From NCBI GenBank assembly GCA_030522415.1, contig CM060118.1:30803651-30867650 (forward strand): DNA of 64,000 bases, given 5' to 3'. The notes beneath the pieces are model-generated. The model made no database searches, had not been told where the DNA came from, and saw nothing but the letters and a program-made list of their open reading frames with translations. Every line of letters begins with the position of its first letter. The first letter of the stretch is position 1. This DNA comes from Channallabes apus (taxonomy: Eukaryota > Chordata > Actinopteri > Siluriformes > Clariidae). This document shows, in pieces, positions 11,461 through 22,965 of the stretch. Made by a program: the position numbers and the translations under genes.

Positions 11461-12600
11461 ATTGGTCTAAATGATTAAACTCAAATTGAAGTTAAAGTAT
11501 TTGCTGTGGTCCTTTCTCTTTTTTTTTTTACTCTGTTCCTCATTTTTTCCACAATGATCTGTTTGCTTGTGGGGATGTTAATAAAACAATGGCAGGAAAG
11601 ACAGCATTAAGCTGAGGGCCAAAGGGACCGAGGCATTCTGCCACCATTTGCTGCCTGGAGTTGTGTTTGTGTGTGACTTGTGTGTGTGGGTAACATTGTG
11701 TACTGAATATTATAGATGAATAGTCTAAAAACTAAAATCAAACAAATGCTGTTTTAATATCAACTAATTTAGATCATCCTGCCTGTCTTTTCCATTTTGT
11801 GTTTGTTTATGTATCATGTGTGCACTATATTAAAGGACAGTATGTGTGTGTGTGTGTGTGTGTGTAAGACTTCAACTCATTCCTTAGTCTCGCACCTAAA
11901 GCCCTCACTAACTGACCCAGTTATGTCACTTTTTCCTCCTCTGACTTTGTGACCATCACCTCTGCTCTCATTTCCCCCACACGTGTAACTGTCTGTCTTC
12001 ACACAACCTCCCTTAGAAACACATGGTGGTCTTTTTTTTTTTTTTTGCACCATTTTTACTTTGCATCTTTTATCTCTGTGTCTGAGGTTTCCTGTGGAGT
12101 TTGCTGAAGAACAATCGGAGGAACCACACAATCACAGTGGGCCAAAACAATCTGACCCTTGCACTCTCTCTCTCTCCCTTTCTCTTACACTCACTTTTTC
12201 TCAGTCAAACTGTCATGGAGTCACTCACTCAATCATCCTCAATCACTGATTCATAATATTTCACCTACACACAGGAGTTCCACACCAAATGTAAAAACGG
12301 AATGCAAGCCATCAATAAAAGAAAAAGAAAAAAGCTATAGTGAAATTCACTGATATTCAACCTGGCACAATTTCCAAGTACGAACAGTAAACTCACGTGA
12401 ACAGGATTGCTGACATCGTAAACGTGTTACTATGTGTTGACACATTTTTGACATTTGACATAAATTATAATATAAAGCGACAGCAGGGAAAAGCTAAAAT
12501 GATAACGCTGGACTGGGTTGACGTAGGCGGTTTTTCAGTAGTTGCTTCTCACTAAATAGTATAGGACTGAAATTCCTTCATCTCCATTGATGAAAGTGCA
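11461..12600. other. Unique stretch, no gene seen
   Basis: AT-rich DNA with (GT)n at about 11841-11865, poly-T at about 12031-12046 and a CT run near 12162-12184. The minus-strand 84-residue frame at 11877-12131 is lysine/cysteine-rich but has no recognised domain. Confidence 0.5.
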
Positions 12601-12708
12601 CTTTATAATAATTTAAATGCCTTTGAATTCCATTATATTAAACATTCAGTCTTATAGCACACAGCTATACCAGCATACTATTATACTATCCATTATCACC
12701 GAAATTAG

Positions 12709-13274
12709 CAGTGGTGTCAAAAGTATTCACATTCATTACGTGAGTAGAAGTATAGATACCAGGGTTTAAAAAGACTTCTTTAGAAGTTGAAGTATCAACC
12801 CAAGCTTTTTACTCAAGTAAAAGTGTAAAAGTACTGGTTTCAAAACTACTTAAAGTATAAAAGTAAAAGTAACGTGAGGGGGGAAAAAAGCATTAAGGTC
12901 ACGTGTTTTGATCATGCGACGGACGGGGGGGGGGGGTGCACGTTCCGATCATGCGACGGGGGGGGGGGGGGGGATTGCACGTTCTGATCATGCGACGGGG
13001 GGGGTGCGTTCTTATCATGCGACGGGGAGGGGGGGGGTGCGTTCTTATCATGCGACTGGGGGGGGGGGGGGTGCACGTTCTGATCATAAAAATAGAGTAA
13101 CGAGGCTATTTTTAAAATGTAAGGAGTAGAAAGTACAGATATTTGCTTAAAAATGTAAGGAGTAGAAGTAAAAAGTCGGCTGAAAAACTAATTACTCCAG
13201 TAAAGTATAGATACCCAAAATTTCTACTTAAGTAAGGTAACGAAGTATTTGTACTTCGTTACTTGACACCTCTG
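12709..13274. mobile_element. Non-autonomous hAT element with perfect 8-bp duplication
   Basis: Starts CAGTGGTGTCAA and ends TTGACACCTCTG, inverted repeats with one mismatch in 12. The 8-bp word GAAATTAG is perfectly duplicated at 12701-12708 and 13275-13282. The interior has the AAGTAAAAGTA/TTACTTAAGTA-rich sequence typical of fish hAT MITEs. No transposase. The perfect duplication suggests fairly recent insertion. A G-rich minisatellite lies in its centre. Confidence 0.88.
12908..13087. repeat. G-rich minisatellite inside the hAT element
   Basis: Five tandem units of roughly 33-45 bp have the pattern GATCATGCGAC, a run of 7-15 G, then TGC(AC)GTTC and the next TGATCAT. Unit length differs mainly in the G runs. 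The G runs could form G-quadruplexes. Frames across it (GGGGAR or PPPPR repeats) are artefacts. Confidence 0.9.
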
Positions 13275-13515
13275 GAAATTAGGATGGGTTCCCTGTTGAT
13301 TTTTGGTTCCTCTCAATGGTTTCTTTCTTTTGTCATCTCGGGGAGTTTTTTCCTTAAAACCTTCATCCTCGGCTTGCTCATAATTATAATTTACTCATAA
13401 TTCCTTACATTTTCCACCTTTATTTCCATACATTTTCAATTCTATAAAGCTGCTTTGCCACAATGAACATTGTTAAAAGCATTATACGAATAAAATATAA
13501 TGTAGTTGAATTAAA

Positions 13516-15028
13516 AAAAGAGAAGATCTTGATAAAAGGTATTTTAAATACAATCATTTGATGTGACTCTGATTGAGTGATAATGCATGATAATGCTGCC
13601 CAGATTTCAGATTAGATATTGTCATAAGTCAGCTCTTGTGTAATAAATGCTATATATAGTAAATGTCACTGAATACACTACGGATTCCAGTAAAGTACTG
13701 ATAAGAGACTGGAAGTTAGAACAACACAAACCCAAACATTACTGGTAAAAGTGTGTCAATAATGTCAAGGTTATTGTGCGCAAAAGCATTCCTACTCACT
13801 CAGCCCTATTTTTTCCTATCCTGCCCTGCACAGAGCTAGTAAAGGTCAGTGGGCAGCAGGAAAGGTAATTTCCTATCTTTATAGCAGACTCCATCCTAAA
13901 CAGAGAAAGCACTGGAAACCGGAAAATATCTCATTCCTTTACACACTCCTACTGTTTATAGTATTATAGTGCTTTAGTGTATTTCTTTCCTTTTCCCAAT
14001 TAAGTATTTTGCAAAATGTCACTGCTGTTAGCACCTTAATTGGTAAGAGTTCTCTTTTAGTTTAATAGAAAATATATGCTGTAATATGTGTAGTTATAGA
14101 AAATATTGAGAGCATGCTCATTAACATTACATTAAATATGTGAAATGTGTACTTCTTCAAGCACATGGCACTCCAAATTCCCTGAGGTGCCTTTCTGAAA
14201 TTCTTCCCCTTTCTATTAGACTTGGTGTACATTTGATAATTTGATGACAAAGCTACTTTGACAACCAAACAGCTGGATATAAACTGACGCCCTACAGGCT
14301 GCCCGGAGCAGCACTGTGTGAATGACAGGCTCCTTAAATGGCTAAGATTAACTTTAATCTGTCAAAGCTCTACCTGCAGCTCCATAACTAACCCTCCACG
14401 CCTGCCTGCTCTCAATACAGAACAGTTTGTCCGCTTTGAACCCTGAAAATGAAAGCCCAGCTTCCCAATGGCGCCAAAAAAACAACAGCAACCCGCCAAC
14501 TGCAGAACACAGAAACAGTACCCCTCCCGTAGCTGGCGCTGAAACACAACTGTCCTGTCACCAATGAAGACATTCATTTCCTTTCACCCCTTCTAAGGGC
14601 ATTAGATTCTTTTGAGTGCTGCTTCACATGTTTCTCTGAAAGGCCCGGTGTAGGCCTCAAAGCACCCTGGAAAGAGCTCTCAAGGCTGGTGTGTAAAGGA
14701 GGATCCCCAAATGGAACAGAACTCTTCTAGCACAAGCCCTTGCTGAGCACATTGAGAGACTCACAATGCCAGGATCCGGGACATTCGGAGAGGCCGGAGA
14801 GGGGAGATGCCCGTCTCGGCCTCCAATAGAGGCATCTGCACTGTGCCGCTTGCAGCCGGCCTCCTCTTCATCTTCCCCATTGACAGCTAACTGCTCGCAA
14901 AACAAGGACAAATCAAGCATGAATTTCCCTGGCAGGCATTTTTCTCGTTTTGCACTACATTCTTTTCAACTCTCAGTCTTCTAATGTCTTTTCTCTCTCA
15001 TTGGCCTTCTGTCCATTTCTCGCACTGA
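13516..15028. other. Largely unique DNA, possible conserved non-coding blocks
   Basis: The stretches 13800-13930, 14270-14600 and 14640-14960 are free of simple repeats and more GC-balanced than their surroundings. At 14345-14360 AGATTAA and TTAATCT form a 7-bp palindrome around 2 bases, a double GATTA/TAATC word typical of homeodomain binding. No splice-bounded coding frame is convincing. Regulatory function is inference. Confidence 0.35.
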
Positions 15029-15031
<3 letters not shown>

Positions 15032-15065
<34 letters not shown>

Positions 15066-15310
15066 CCTTTTCCCTTAATCTCTCTCTTTCTCTCTCGCTT
15101 GGTCCATGTGATAGAACGAATCAATAGTTGCACTCTAATGACCAGGATTCCAATAAAAGCGCCTTCACACAGCAGTTGAATAGACGTTTGGGATTACAGC
15201 CATCCACTGGCTCACACAACCTGTTCTTGTCCCTGAACAACACACACACATGCACGCACACACACACGCACACACACACACACACACACACATACACACA
15301 CACACACACT
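15032..15310. repeat. (CT)n and (CA)n microsatellites
   Basis: A CT array at 15032-15061 and an imperfect CA array at 15239-15310 with GCAC and TACAC interruptions. Confidence 0.95.
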
Positions 15311-16371
15311 CGCTAACCACACTCTTGTTCATAGTTATAGTGCTCTAGTTTGGTGGCCTATTTAGGAGGGTACAGGACTAGGTCAGAGGGGTCAGCATGG
15401 GCGCCTGTCGAGCTGAATTCGGGGAGCTGAGTGCCACAAAACAGTGAAATGCCACCCAAGCTCACACTGGCTATTTTAGTTAGCACCAGATGCTAGCCGT
15501 TACTGAGCCTCTTAAAATGTCAGGCGGTGATCAATGGTGGGTCTGGATTGAATGCACTACAGTCAAAAAGATTAATTCTACCCTGGCTTTAGATTTGATT
15601 TGGGCGGTTTAATGCTGGTTAGCTCACATGTGCCACAAAATCACAATCCATGCAGTGATTGTCTCTGCCTGCTAATTTTCATTATTCATTAAGAGATTCA
15701 GTGTCTGTTAAAAAAAAAAGAAAAGAAAAAAGCTAAATAAATCTCTCACTCTTAATCCAATTTTTGAAGCACATGGCATAACGAATGTCTCAATTACAAC
15801 GAGTAGTAATTCTTTAATTATAGTCATGGTGAAATGTGATGGATTAGTGGGGATGTATGCAACAGAAGTGTTTTCAACATAGCTGCTTCAAAACAGTCTG
15901 CTTCTGCTACCTCATGCTCAGCTGTGCTTGAAAACATTTCCTTTACTGAAAATATCTTCCGTTATCTAGGAATAACACATATACTGTAGCATAGCAAAAC
16001 AATCTCATGCTAGTGCTGGAGCAGCGGCGTGTTTGGGTGCAGTTCCATGGTCAAACGAAACTCTTCGTCCCAGGGTGTTTGTGATAAAATCATTAGGGTT
16101 ACAGCTCGGCTTTGGCCAAAGCAAACATGGCAAACGCGCACGGCCTTACACTGATGGCTTTGCACACACAGCAAAGATTTATGAAAAGTGGAACACTATT
16201 GAAAGCCACCTGTTTTCCTCATCTAACTCTTTTCCTCCCCCCCCCCCCCAACCTCCCCCTCCTCTCTCATTTCTCGCTTTCCCGCTCTTTCTTTTTGTCC
16301 AGAGGAGCTGACTACTCGGAAAACACAGACCTTGGTTGCACAATGTTTTTCAAGGATACATTGGGCCTCTG
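15311..16371. other. Unique stretch, no gene seen
   Basis: Mixed DNA with an A-rich run near 15710-15732 and a C run at about 16239-16250. The plus-strand frame at 16112-16672 is low-complexity (proline then TH repeat) and not a gene. Confidence 0.5.

Positions 16372-16428
<57 letters not shown>
16372..16428. repeat. (CA)n microsatellite, about 28 units
   Basis: CA array followed by degenerate CACGC/TTACAC sequence. Confidence 0.97.
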
Positions 16429-16429
<1 letters not shown>

Positions 16430-17077
16430 TTACACGCACGCTTACACACTCACACTCGGCTACCCCCTCCTCTTCCAGACCCAAGGGATCGCTCATGCAA
16501 GGCCAGGGAGCTCTGCTGTGCACATCTGCTCTGCCGGGCAGCAGTAAGAAGCCGAACCATAGAGAGAGAGAGAAAGAGAACGAGGGGCAAGTGGGGGGAT
16601 TTACAGGGGGCGCTTGGCTTTGGGAGGTCGGGCAGATGCCTGGTAATGCTGCAACGGCTGCCATGGCGATAGCCTTACAGTGTTTACAGCCCCCGGACGG
16701 TACTGGGACACAGCGCATCTCTCACGTCTGGCTCTTTCTCTTCGACCCGCTCCTTCTAATGGAAATCTCTGGTCCTGCTGTGCGAGGAGGCCGGCATTAT
16801 TGTTTTAACTTTTTTTCCCTCCTGTCAGTTTGTGAGTGACAGAGAGCTGCAGGGAGTCGAGTTTATGGTGATGGTCTCTTGGAGGGTTTTCAGTTCACTG
16901 TGACAGAGTAAAGATAAAAGGTAGTGGTAGATAAGTAGATAAGTATAACGGGGTGAAATTATGATGTGTATGTGGTTGCTATGAATGCATCAAGAATTTC
17001 AGCCATCTAAACACTGGCCTATACTTGATGTTGACATCACAGTTTAATTACAGATTTTAGATTTTAGTACAAACCAA
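16429..17077. other. GC-moderate unique stretch
   Basis: Bases 16480-16860 are GC-richer than most of the window and mostly repeat-free apart from a short GA run at 16561-16580. Overlapping frames on both strands show no recognised domain. A conserved non-coding block is possible but unproven. Confidence 0.35.
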
Positions 17078-17145
17078 AAATGTCCCCAGAATGATAGGAA
17101 TATCTGACAGTTATGGCTGGTCCCCATGAGGAAAACTGCTTTTTT
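17078..17145. repeat. Second 'GGCTGGTCCCCA' repeat fragment
   Basis: Shares GGAATATCTGA, TATGGCTGGTCCCCATGAGG and an adjacent T-rich tract with the fragment at 4636-4790. Confidence 0.5.
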
Positions 17146-18629
17146 TTTTTAAAAAAAATCAACAAATCAATTAATAAAAGTTAAACGAAATTGCATATAT
17201 AATGTTAATTATTGAATTAATAAGAATGACAGTGAAAGTATAGCAAGATAAGCCTGTGCATGTGAGCAATTCATTTATGCCATCTTCTAGGAGGTGAATA
17301 ATTCTCATTTCTCAGAGAAGTTTAAAGGAAGGTGGGTTGTGAAAGCTGAAAGGAGGTGGATAAAACTAGATTGTAACAAAGGGTTTTCCATCGCATTTTT
17401 ATTTTTATTTTTTGCACAGAATGAATCAGACTTTATCAGGGTCTGATCTTTGATACTGCTCTAAAGCTTAATTTACATACTGGTTCTATGAAAAGAAACG
17501 GATACACACTGCATGTCCAGGAACTGCGAGATTACTTGTTCATCGGTTCAAGTAAAAGTACAGATCAGATAATCCCAAGGGCATTTTTAAATCTGTCTGT
17601 TCTCTTACACTGAAACCACTTTATAGCAGTGAGTAAGAGCCGGTGAGCTGTTAAACATCTGCAAATACTGTATATATGGGAGTAAACGAGGTTATATTCA
17701 TAATGTGTAGTACATAATGTGCATACGTATGTTAAAATATAGCATGGGGTGCGGTGTTGGTGTGGTGGGTGTCCATTATTTCCATTTGCCCAGTTGTGGA
17801 GATTTCCTTTATGTCCACTTCCGGAGCCCCTTAGATCACTTCTCCATGGCCTTCACACTTCGTCCATCCATCCATTCCTCCTCCTCCTCCTCCTCCTCCC
17901 TTGCTACGGCTACATCAAAGCCTGCCTCAGCCCAGCAACCACGGCTCAGACAAGAGGAAGCTTACTGCACAGCCCTATTGTCATGTCACTTTCTCCTTCT
18001 CCTCTACTTAAAGTCCTGTTTTCAAGCACACCTACCTATCCCATTCATTTAGCTCTCGTAAAGGGAGACCACTGAGTTCATAATAGACTAGAGTGGCTTG
18101 GGTGTATTGTTATGTCTGGGCTGTAAAAAAAATCGATATTCTTGTGGTTGGAACAATAGGGGCCTCTCTGGGTGGAGGGAAAGTGTCTGGGGGTATGTGT
18201 GTGTATGTGTGTGTGTGTGTGGATATGAACATGTGGCAGTACGGGATTTGATGAAATACAAGCAAGATTCAATTTTAGGACACATTATTCTTCTGTAGCT
18301 GTCAAACACATTGTTTTCCTTTTCCGCATAATACACAATAGTGCAACCCACTGTGAACACAACACAACAATGACCACATTTTAAACTAACACTTTACTTT
18401 GGTATGACACCAACATAAGATCTTTGTGACAACTGGCATGAATGCTTCTGAAGGCTTATTGCAGCAGCTTTTGACACTTACAATGTTAAGATAATGTAAG
18501 ACTTAAAACTCTCAAAACAGACTCAAAACTTTTATTGTCCTCTTTCTGGGCTGACCAACATTTCATGTGCACTTTTATTAATTCTATTAATAAAATTGTC
18601 TTTTGTAATTTTGCTGTAATGTTTTCTGA
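17146..18629. other. Unique stretch, no gene seen
   Basis: AT-rich DNA with a TCC trinucleotide run at about 17877-17899 and a GT-rich run at about 18193-18222. The overlapping frames around 17717-18075 consist of serine or leucine runs from the TCC repeat and are not credible genes. Confidence 0.5.
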
Positions 18630-19034
18630 AAACTATATGGCCAAAAGTGTGTTTTGAACGCTGAAAAGGCGTTCTATTGGAATTTCCATTCAACCACAAG
18701 AGCATTAGTAAGATCAGGCACTGTTGTCGGGTGAGGAGGCCTGGCATGCAGTTTTAGTTTCAGTTGGTCCCAAAGGTGTTGAGCAGGAATGAAGAAACAG
18801 CTCTTTGTAGATCACTTGATTTTTCACACTCGCCTGGGTACATCATGTGTTCATGGACTTTGCTGTGTACGCAAGGGCATAGTCATGCTGGAACGGTTTT
18901 GTTAACTTATCGCTACAACCTTGCAAAGACATTTTTATACAATTATGAGCTTCCCCCTTTACAGCAACAGTTTATTGAGGAAGCACATGGGTGTGATTCT
19001 CAAGTGTCCGATTACTTTTGGCCACTAAGTGTAT
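18630..19034 (-). mobile_element. Tc1-like deletion derivative
   Basis: The left end AACTATATGGCCAAAAGTGT and the right end TTACTTTTGGCCACTAAGTG are the inverted ends of the fish Tc1 family with 'CACTATATGGCCAAAAGTA' termini. Interior words such as AAGAGCATTAGTAAGATCAG, GGTGAGGAGGCCTGGC and AGTCATGCTGGAACGG match the reverse complement of that family's transposase region. Most of the transposase is deleted and the remaining frame is broken. It belongs to the same broad family as the relic at 22538-22965. Confidence 0.75.
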
Positions 19035-19622
19035 ACATTAAGCAACACATTCAGCTTATGTGTCGTTCAAATCCCATACGTTTAGCCAGTCAAGCAGAAA
19101 GTGGCATGAGAAAAATTATAATTTTTTTAAATATTCAAATAATTAGATTTTTCATCTATTGTGGCCGAATATACCAAGAGAGCTCAATGCTCAGCTTAGC
19201 ACAGTTCTGCTTTTCTCATTCCAGCATTTTTGCAAGCTACAGTAAATAAGTCCAGGCTAATGGGTAGCGTCAAACTGCTTTATCTCTTAAAAGGGCTAGG
19301 TGAGTGGCTAACCTCTAAACCCTAACCTAATGATCTTCAGCTCTTACAAAGGGCTAAGTTAACCGCTAACAGCTAACCTAGCCTTCTTTTGCTTTTAGCT
19401 GTGTTTTAACATTTATATTGGTTAATATTGGGAGGAAAATCTGAAAATGGTTACGGAATGCATCATAATATTCGGAACAGTGAGGAACATATTTCTGGTC
19501 CCTGCAATCTGATTGGCTATGAAAATGCCATTTGAGAGGCAGTGCATTTAAAGCTATTGACACTAAAACAGCTTGTTTGAAGTGAAACTAATAAAAAATC
19601 AAGGATGCATGATCTTAGATGT
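19035..19622. other. Unique stretch, nothing recognised
   Basis: AT-rich DNA with short CTAACC/GGGCTA words near 19260-19380. No feature supported. Confidence 0.5.
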
Positions 19623-19623
19623 A

Positions 19624-20430
19624 TAGTACCAGTCAAAAAATTTGGACACAAGTTTGGGTTTATTTTCTAAATTCTAGAACACTCACTCCACTCACCGTCT
19701 ATACTGCTTCGTCCTGTATTCAGGGTCACAGGGGGCCTGGAGCTTATCACAGGAGACTTATGGTACGAGGCAGGGTACATCCTGGACACTGTGCCAATCC
19801 ATCGCAGGGCTCACAGACATACTATGGGCAATTTGGGAATGTCAATTAGGCTAATCTGCAGGGAGGAAACTGGAGTACCCGCACTGGAGAACATACAAAT
19901 TCCATGCACACAGAGAATCGAACCTGGCCGAGAATTGAATCCGGACCCTAGAGGCGACAGTGCTAACGACTACACCACATACACCACCCTAAAACAATAC
20001 AGATTTTTTTAAACCTATATGTCATTAGGTAATTGCGTAATAACAATAACAACAACAGACAGTTGTTATTTTGAGACAGGAAGGTCAGCTGTTCTGGAAT
20101 AGTTCTAGCAAGAATAGTGTCAAGTGTCAAGTGCATTTGCAAAACCCATCAAACAACATAATGAAGACCATCCCAGGAAAGCAAGACCAAAACTTACCTC
20201 GGAAAAGTTCATTCAGAGTCACCAGCCTCAAAAATCACCAATAGACAACACCTCAGATTAGAGCTGTTATGAAGGCTTTACAGAGCAGTAATAGCAGATA
20301 CATATCGATATTAACTGTTCAAAGGAGATTACTGCATATTTTTCTATGCCTTCAAAACTGCTTTACATTGTAGAAAGAATGAAAAAGACCATGGAGTTAG
20401 AAGGTGTGTCCAAACTTTTGACCGGTAGTG
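19624..20430. mobile_element. Tc1/mariner-type MITE carrying a SINE
   Basis: Left end AGTACCAGTCAAAAAATTTG and right end read inward as CACTACCGGTCAAAAGTTTG are inverted terminal repeats of the common fish 'ACCAGTCAAAAGTTTGGACAC' type. Interior words (CAAGACCAAAACTTACCTC, TTAGAGCTGTTATGAAGGC, AACTGTTCAAAGGAGATTA) recur in reverse orientation in the elements at 59184-59616 and 61219-61766. About 310 bases of SINE are inserted near the left end. No intact transposase. Confidence 0.75.
19680..19992 (-). mobile_element. DANA/mermaid-like SINE nested in a Tc1-type MITE
   Basis: Minus-strand SINE: tail sequence at the left (TATACTGCTTCGTCCTGTAT), core near 19860-19920 (GGAGGAAACTGGAGTACCC, TCCATGCACACAGAGAATCG) and tRNA-like head at the right (GACAGTGCTAACGACTACAC). 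It is more diverged than the copies at 30.8, 48.7, 51.2 and 55.8 kb, so it is an older insertion. No clear target duplication. Confidence 0.8.
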
Positions 20431-20432
20431 TC

Positions 20433-22086
20433 AGCTGGAAAATTCACATACACATTTTGAAACCTTATTATATATATATATATATAGTATAATATGTGAT
20501 GTTTAAGGCAAAATACTATGCAATTAACATTCTACTCCGAATCGCAACCGACCACATCTTCACCAACACTTTTTTTTTCTATGTACTGTAGAACCATGTT
20601 GAAGCATCTCCTGGTAAAATGCTGGTGGCTCTCATCTCAGCAGTACATCAGCAACAGACAGCAAATATACAGTTGAGATGATAAGACGTACTGTACGTGC
20701 AGTGCTGTATGTGTTTAGTATCATCAGAGCTTTTCTAAGAACACAATGTTCTAAATGAACATTACAAGTAGGTCTTGTGTTGTGTTGTGAGAAAAGATAG
20801 ATGACAGTGTTGTGTTAATTAAATCAAATTAAAAGAAAAACATATAGTCCTCAATATGATGGGAAACACACCTAATACTTCTGGAAATGGTGATGGAAAA
20901 AAAATCTGATGATTAAAAAAAGGCAAGACTAGGGAAAGAACCTAAAGAATATGAAACATCAGATCGGAACACTGTGCTTTTGCTTTTTTTTTCTTTCTCG
21001 ATGCTGTAGGCTGATACGGATGTGTTTCTTTAGAGTTACGAGAAATATATTTTAGAGACAGCCTGAAAGGGCTAAAACTGTAGGATGCTCTGTTTTGCAA
21101 GATTTAATGCATGATCCATGTTTTCACAGTCAAACCATGAATTAGGAAACTGTCACAATCACATGGTGAAGCACCAAAACCTCTTCAAAGTCAAATTCTG
21201 AGCAGTGTGTGTTGTCAACCACAAGCTGCAGATGTTCTGACAACACTTGCAGACTCGGGTAACCACAGACATGATCTGTGAAACAGCGAAGGGTGATGCT
21301 GCGATAGCATCAGAAAGTACACCTTGCTCCGAAAGTTTCATTCGCCCTTTTTGCAAAGGCGGCTCACTGGTTTACGGGAAACACGTTCTGGCAGCGGCAT
21401 AATGTTTCTTTATTTGGAGCTTCTTTCCACATATAGTTCGAGATCGTTGCATGCAAGTGTTGCATTTGCTTTTTTTTTTTTCCCTGTATAGTACACATAT
21501 CGTCTATGATATGTTGAAATTGAGCTTCCCTACAAGGAAACCGAAATAAACACAACAACAAACGGAAAATGCCATATTAATTCAAGCTGTGGGCAGAGAA
21601 ATAACTTTGTGTAAGACGTACAGTATCACTAACTCAGAAATGTAGAAAGCAGGAAAACAATCAAGTACTTATCTATAAATCACTAATACCAATCTGCATA
21701 CAAGCGCAGCTAGGCAGGATATAAACAAGATGAAACATATAAAGTTGTGATTTAAGTAAAACGTCAAACAATTTGATGTACAAAACAGTTTCACAATGAC
21801 ACAAGCTCAACAAGAACAGGGTGATGGTGCAAACAGCATCCTGAATCGTGTTTTTTTTTTTTTTTTTTTTTTTGAGAATTGGATTCGAGCATGGACATAT
21901 TGCGCATACTATGTGTGTATGTGTACCGGGAGGAAGTCAATGAGGTGAGATAAAACCTTGTGCTGTCACGCCAGGGTGTGTATTGTTGAGCTGAGAAACC
22001 TCAAAGTGCGTAAATCAGATGCGGAGCACAGAAAGTTGGCTGACGTGAAAGATGCAAGAGCAGATTCCCTTGTCAGCTGCACACCA

Positions 22087-22119
<33 letters not shown>

Positions 22120-22537
22120 TGATCCGATCAGAACTGTATTTATGTGAGTGTGTAGGTGTTTATGTTGACAGCTTTGTGGGTGAGCGCTCAGGTTGCCACA
22201 GATTTCCGGTACAATAACAGCTCCTAGTAATCACCTGTGTGTGTTTGCAGTGTCTGCATCTTGCTATGCAACTTTGTGCAGCTGAGGCCCCGTGCACTAA
22301 CATAACACACGTGCTACGGCTTGGTCTAGATTGCAAACATCTATCTATCTATGTTATCATGCACTTTTTACGCATATGCTTTTAAATAGGCTGAACATGG
22401 TGAATTATACAATATACAGTACACACGGTGTATTAAAAGCATACACAGTCTATCCATTTACTAGGTCTGTATATGCTTAGGTACAAAAAATATAATGTTA
22501 CACATGACCTGTTTACTTGTACTGCATATGCCAGATA
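20433..22537. other. Unique AT-rich stretch, no gene seen
   Basis: Contains (TA)n at about 20467-20486, poly-T at about 21849-21873 and (CA)n at 22087-22119. No protein-like frame, RNA gene or recognised mobile element. Confidence 0.55.
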
Positions 22538-22965
22538 CACTATATACCCCAAAATATGTAGACACCTGAATATAACAACAATGTGTGAGTCTTCTTCAAC
22601 CTGTTGCTGAAGAAGGCTGTAAAGTTAGAAGCCCACAACTGTACAGGATGTGTATTTGAGCTGTGGCATCATAAATTTCCTTCACTAGAACTACCAAACC
22701 CAGTCCTGTTCCAACATGAGAATGTTGAGAATACTCAATTTACCATGAAATACCTCCAGCTTTCTGCACAGAGCCCTGACCTCAACCCAACTGAAATACC
22801 AACTGCGCACCAGGTCTTCTTGCTTTAGATGAGTGCCCAACCTCACTGACGCTCTTGTACCTCAATGTGCACAAATCTCCTCCATCACACATCAAGTGGA
22901 AATCCTTCCTAGAATGGTGAAGGTTACAATAAGAGTAAAGAAGGATCAAAATCCCCCATGGGCAA
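22538..22965 (+). pseudogene. Tc1-like transposase relic, internally deleted
   Basis: Left end CACTATATACCCCAAAATAT resembles the fish Tc1 terminal repeat. At about 22765-22795 the plus-strand frame reads SPDLNPTE, matching the third catalytic block of Tc1 transposases (DLNPIEH-like), followed by transposase C-terminal sequence out of frame (GCCCAACCTCACTGACGC, TGGAAATCCTTCC). The N-terminal two thirds is deleted and the right terminal repeat is missing. Not functional. Confidence 0.7.

Larger units (their letters stand above)
12600..13513 (+). repeat. LINE-like 3' tail repeat, interrupted by a hAT element
   Basis: Bases 12690-12708 plus 13283-13513 read continuously like the copy at 50037-50635: TATCACC, then GGTTCCTCTCAATGGTTTCT, a TTTTCC/GGCTTGCTCAT segment, TAAAGCTGCTTTG, CATTGTTAAAAGC and an ATAAAAT/TTGAATT tail. 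This ending is widespread in fish genomes and resembles the 3' region of LINE2-type elements or SINEs mobilised by them. The left boundary near 12600 is approximate. The hAT at 12709-13274 splits it. Confidence 0.6.

Noticed and set aside
16112..16839. Two overlapping plus-strand frames of 186 and 167 residues
   Set aside because: Both pass through the CA array at 16372-16428 and a proline-coding C run, and show no domain.
18395..18520. Possible end of another MITE (ACACTTTACTTTGG, GACAACTGGCATGAATG)
   Set aside because: It resembles words common in fish MITEs, but I could not find a matching inverted end or target duplication.
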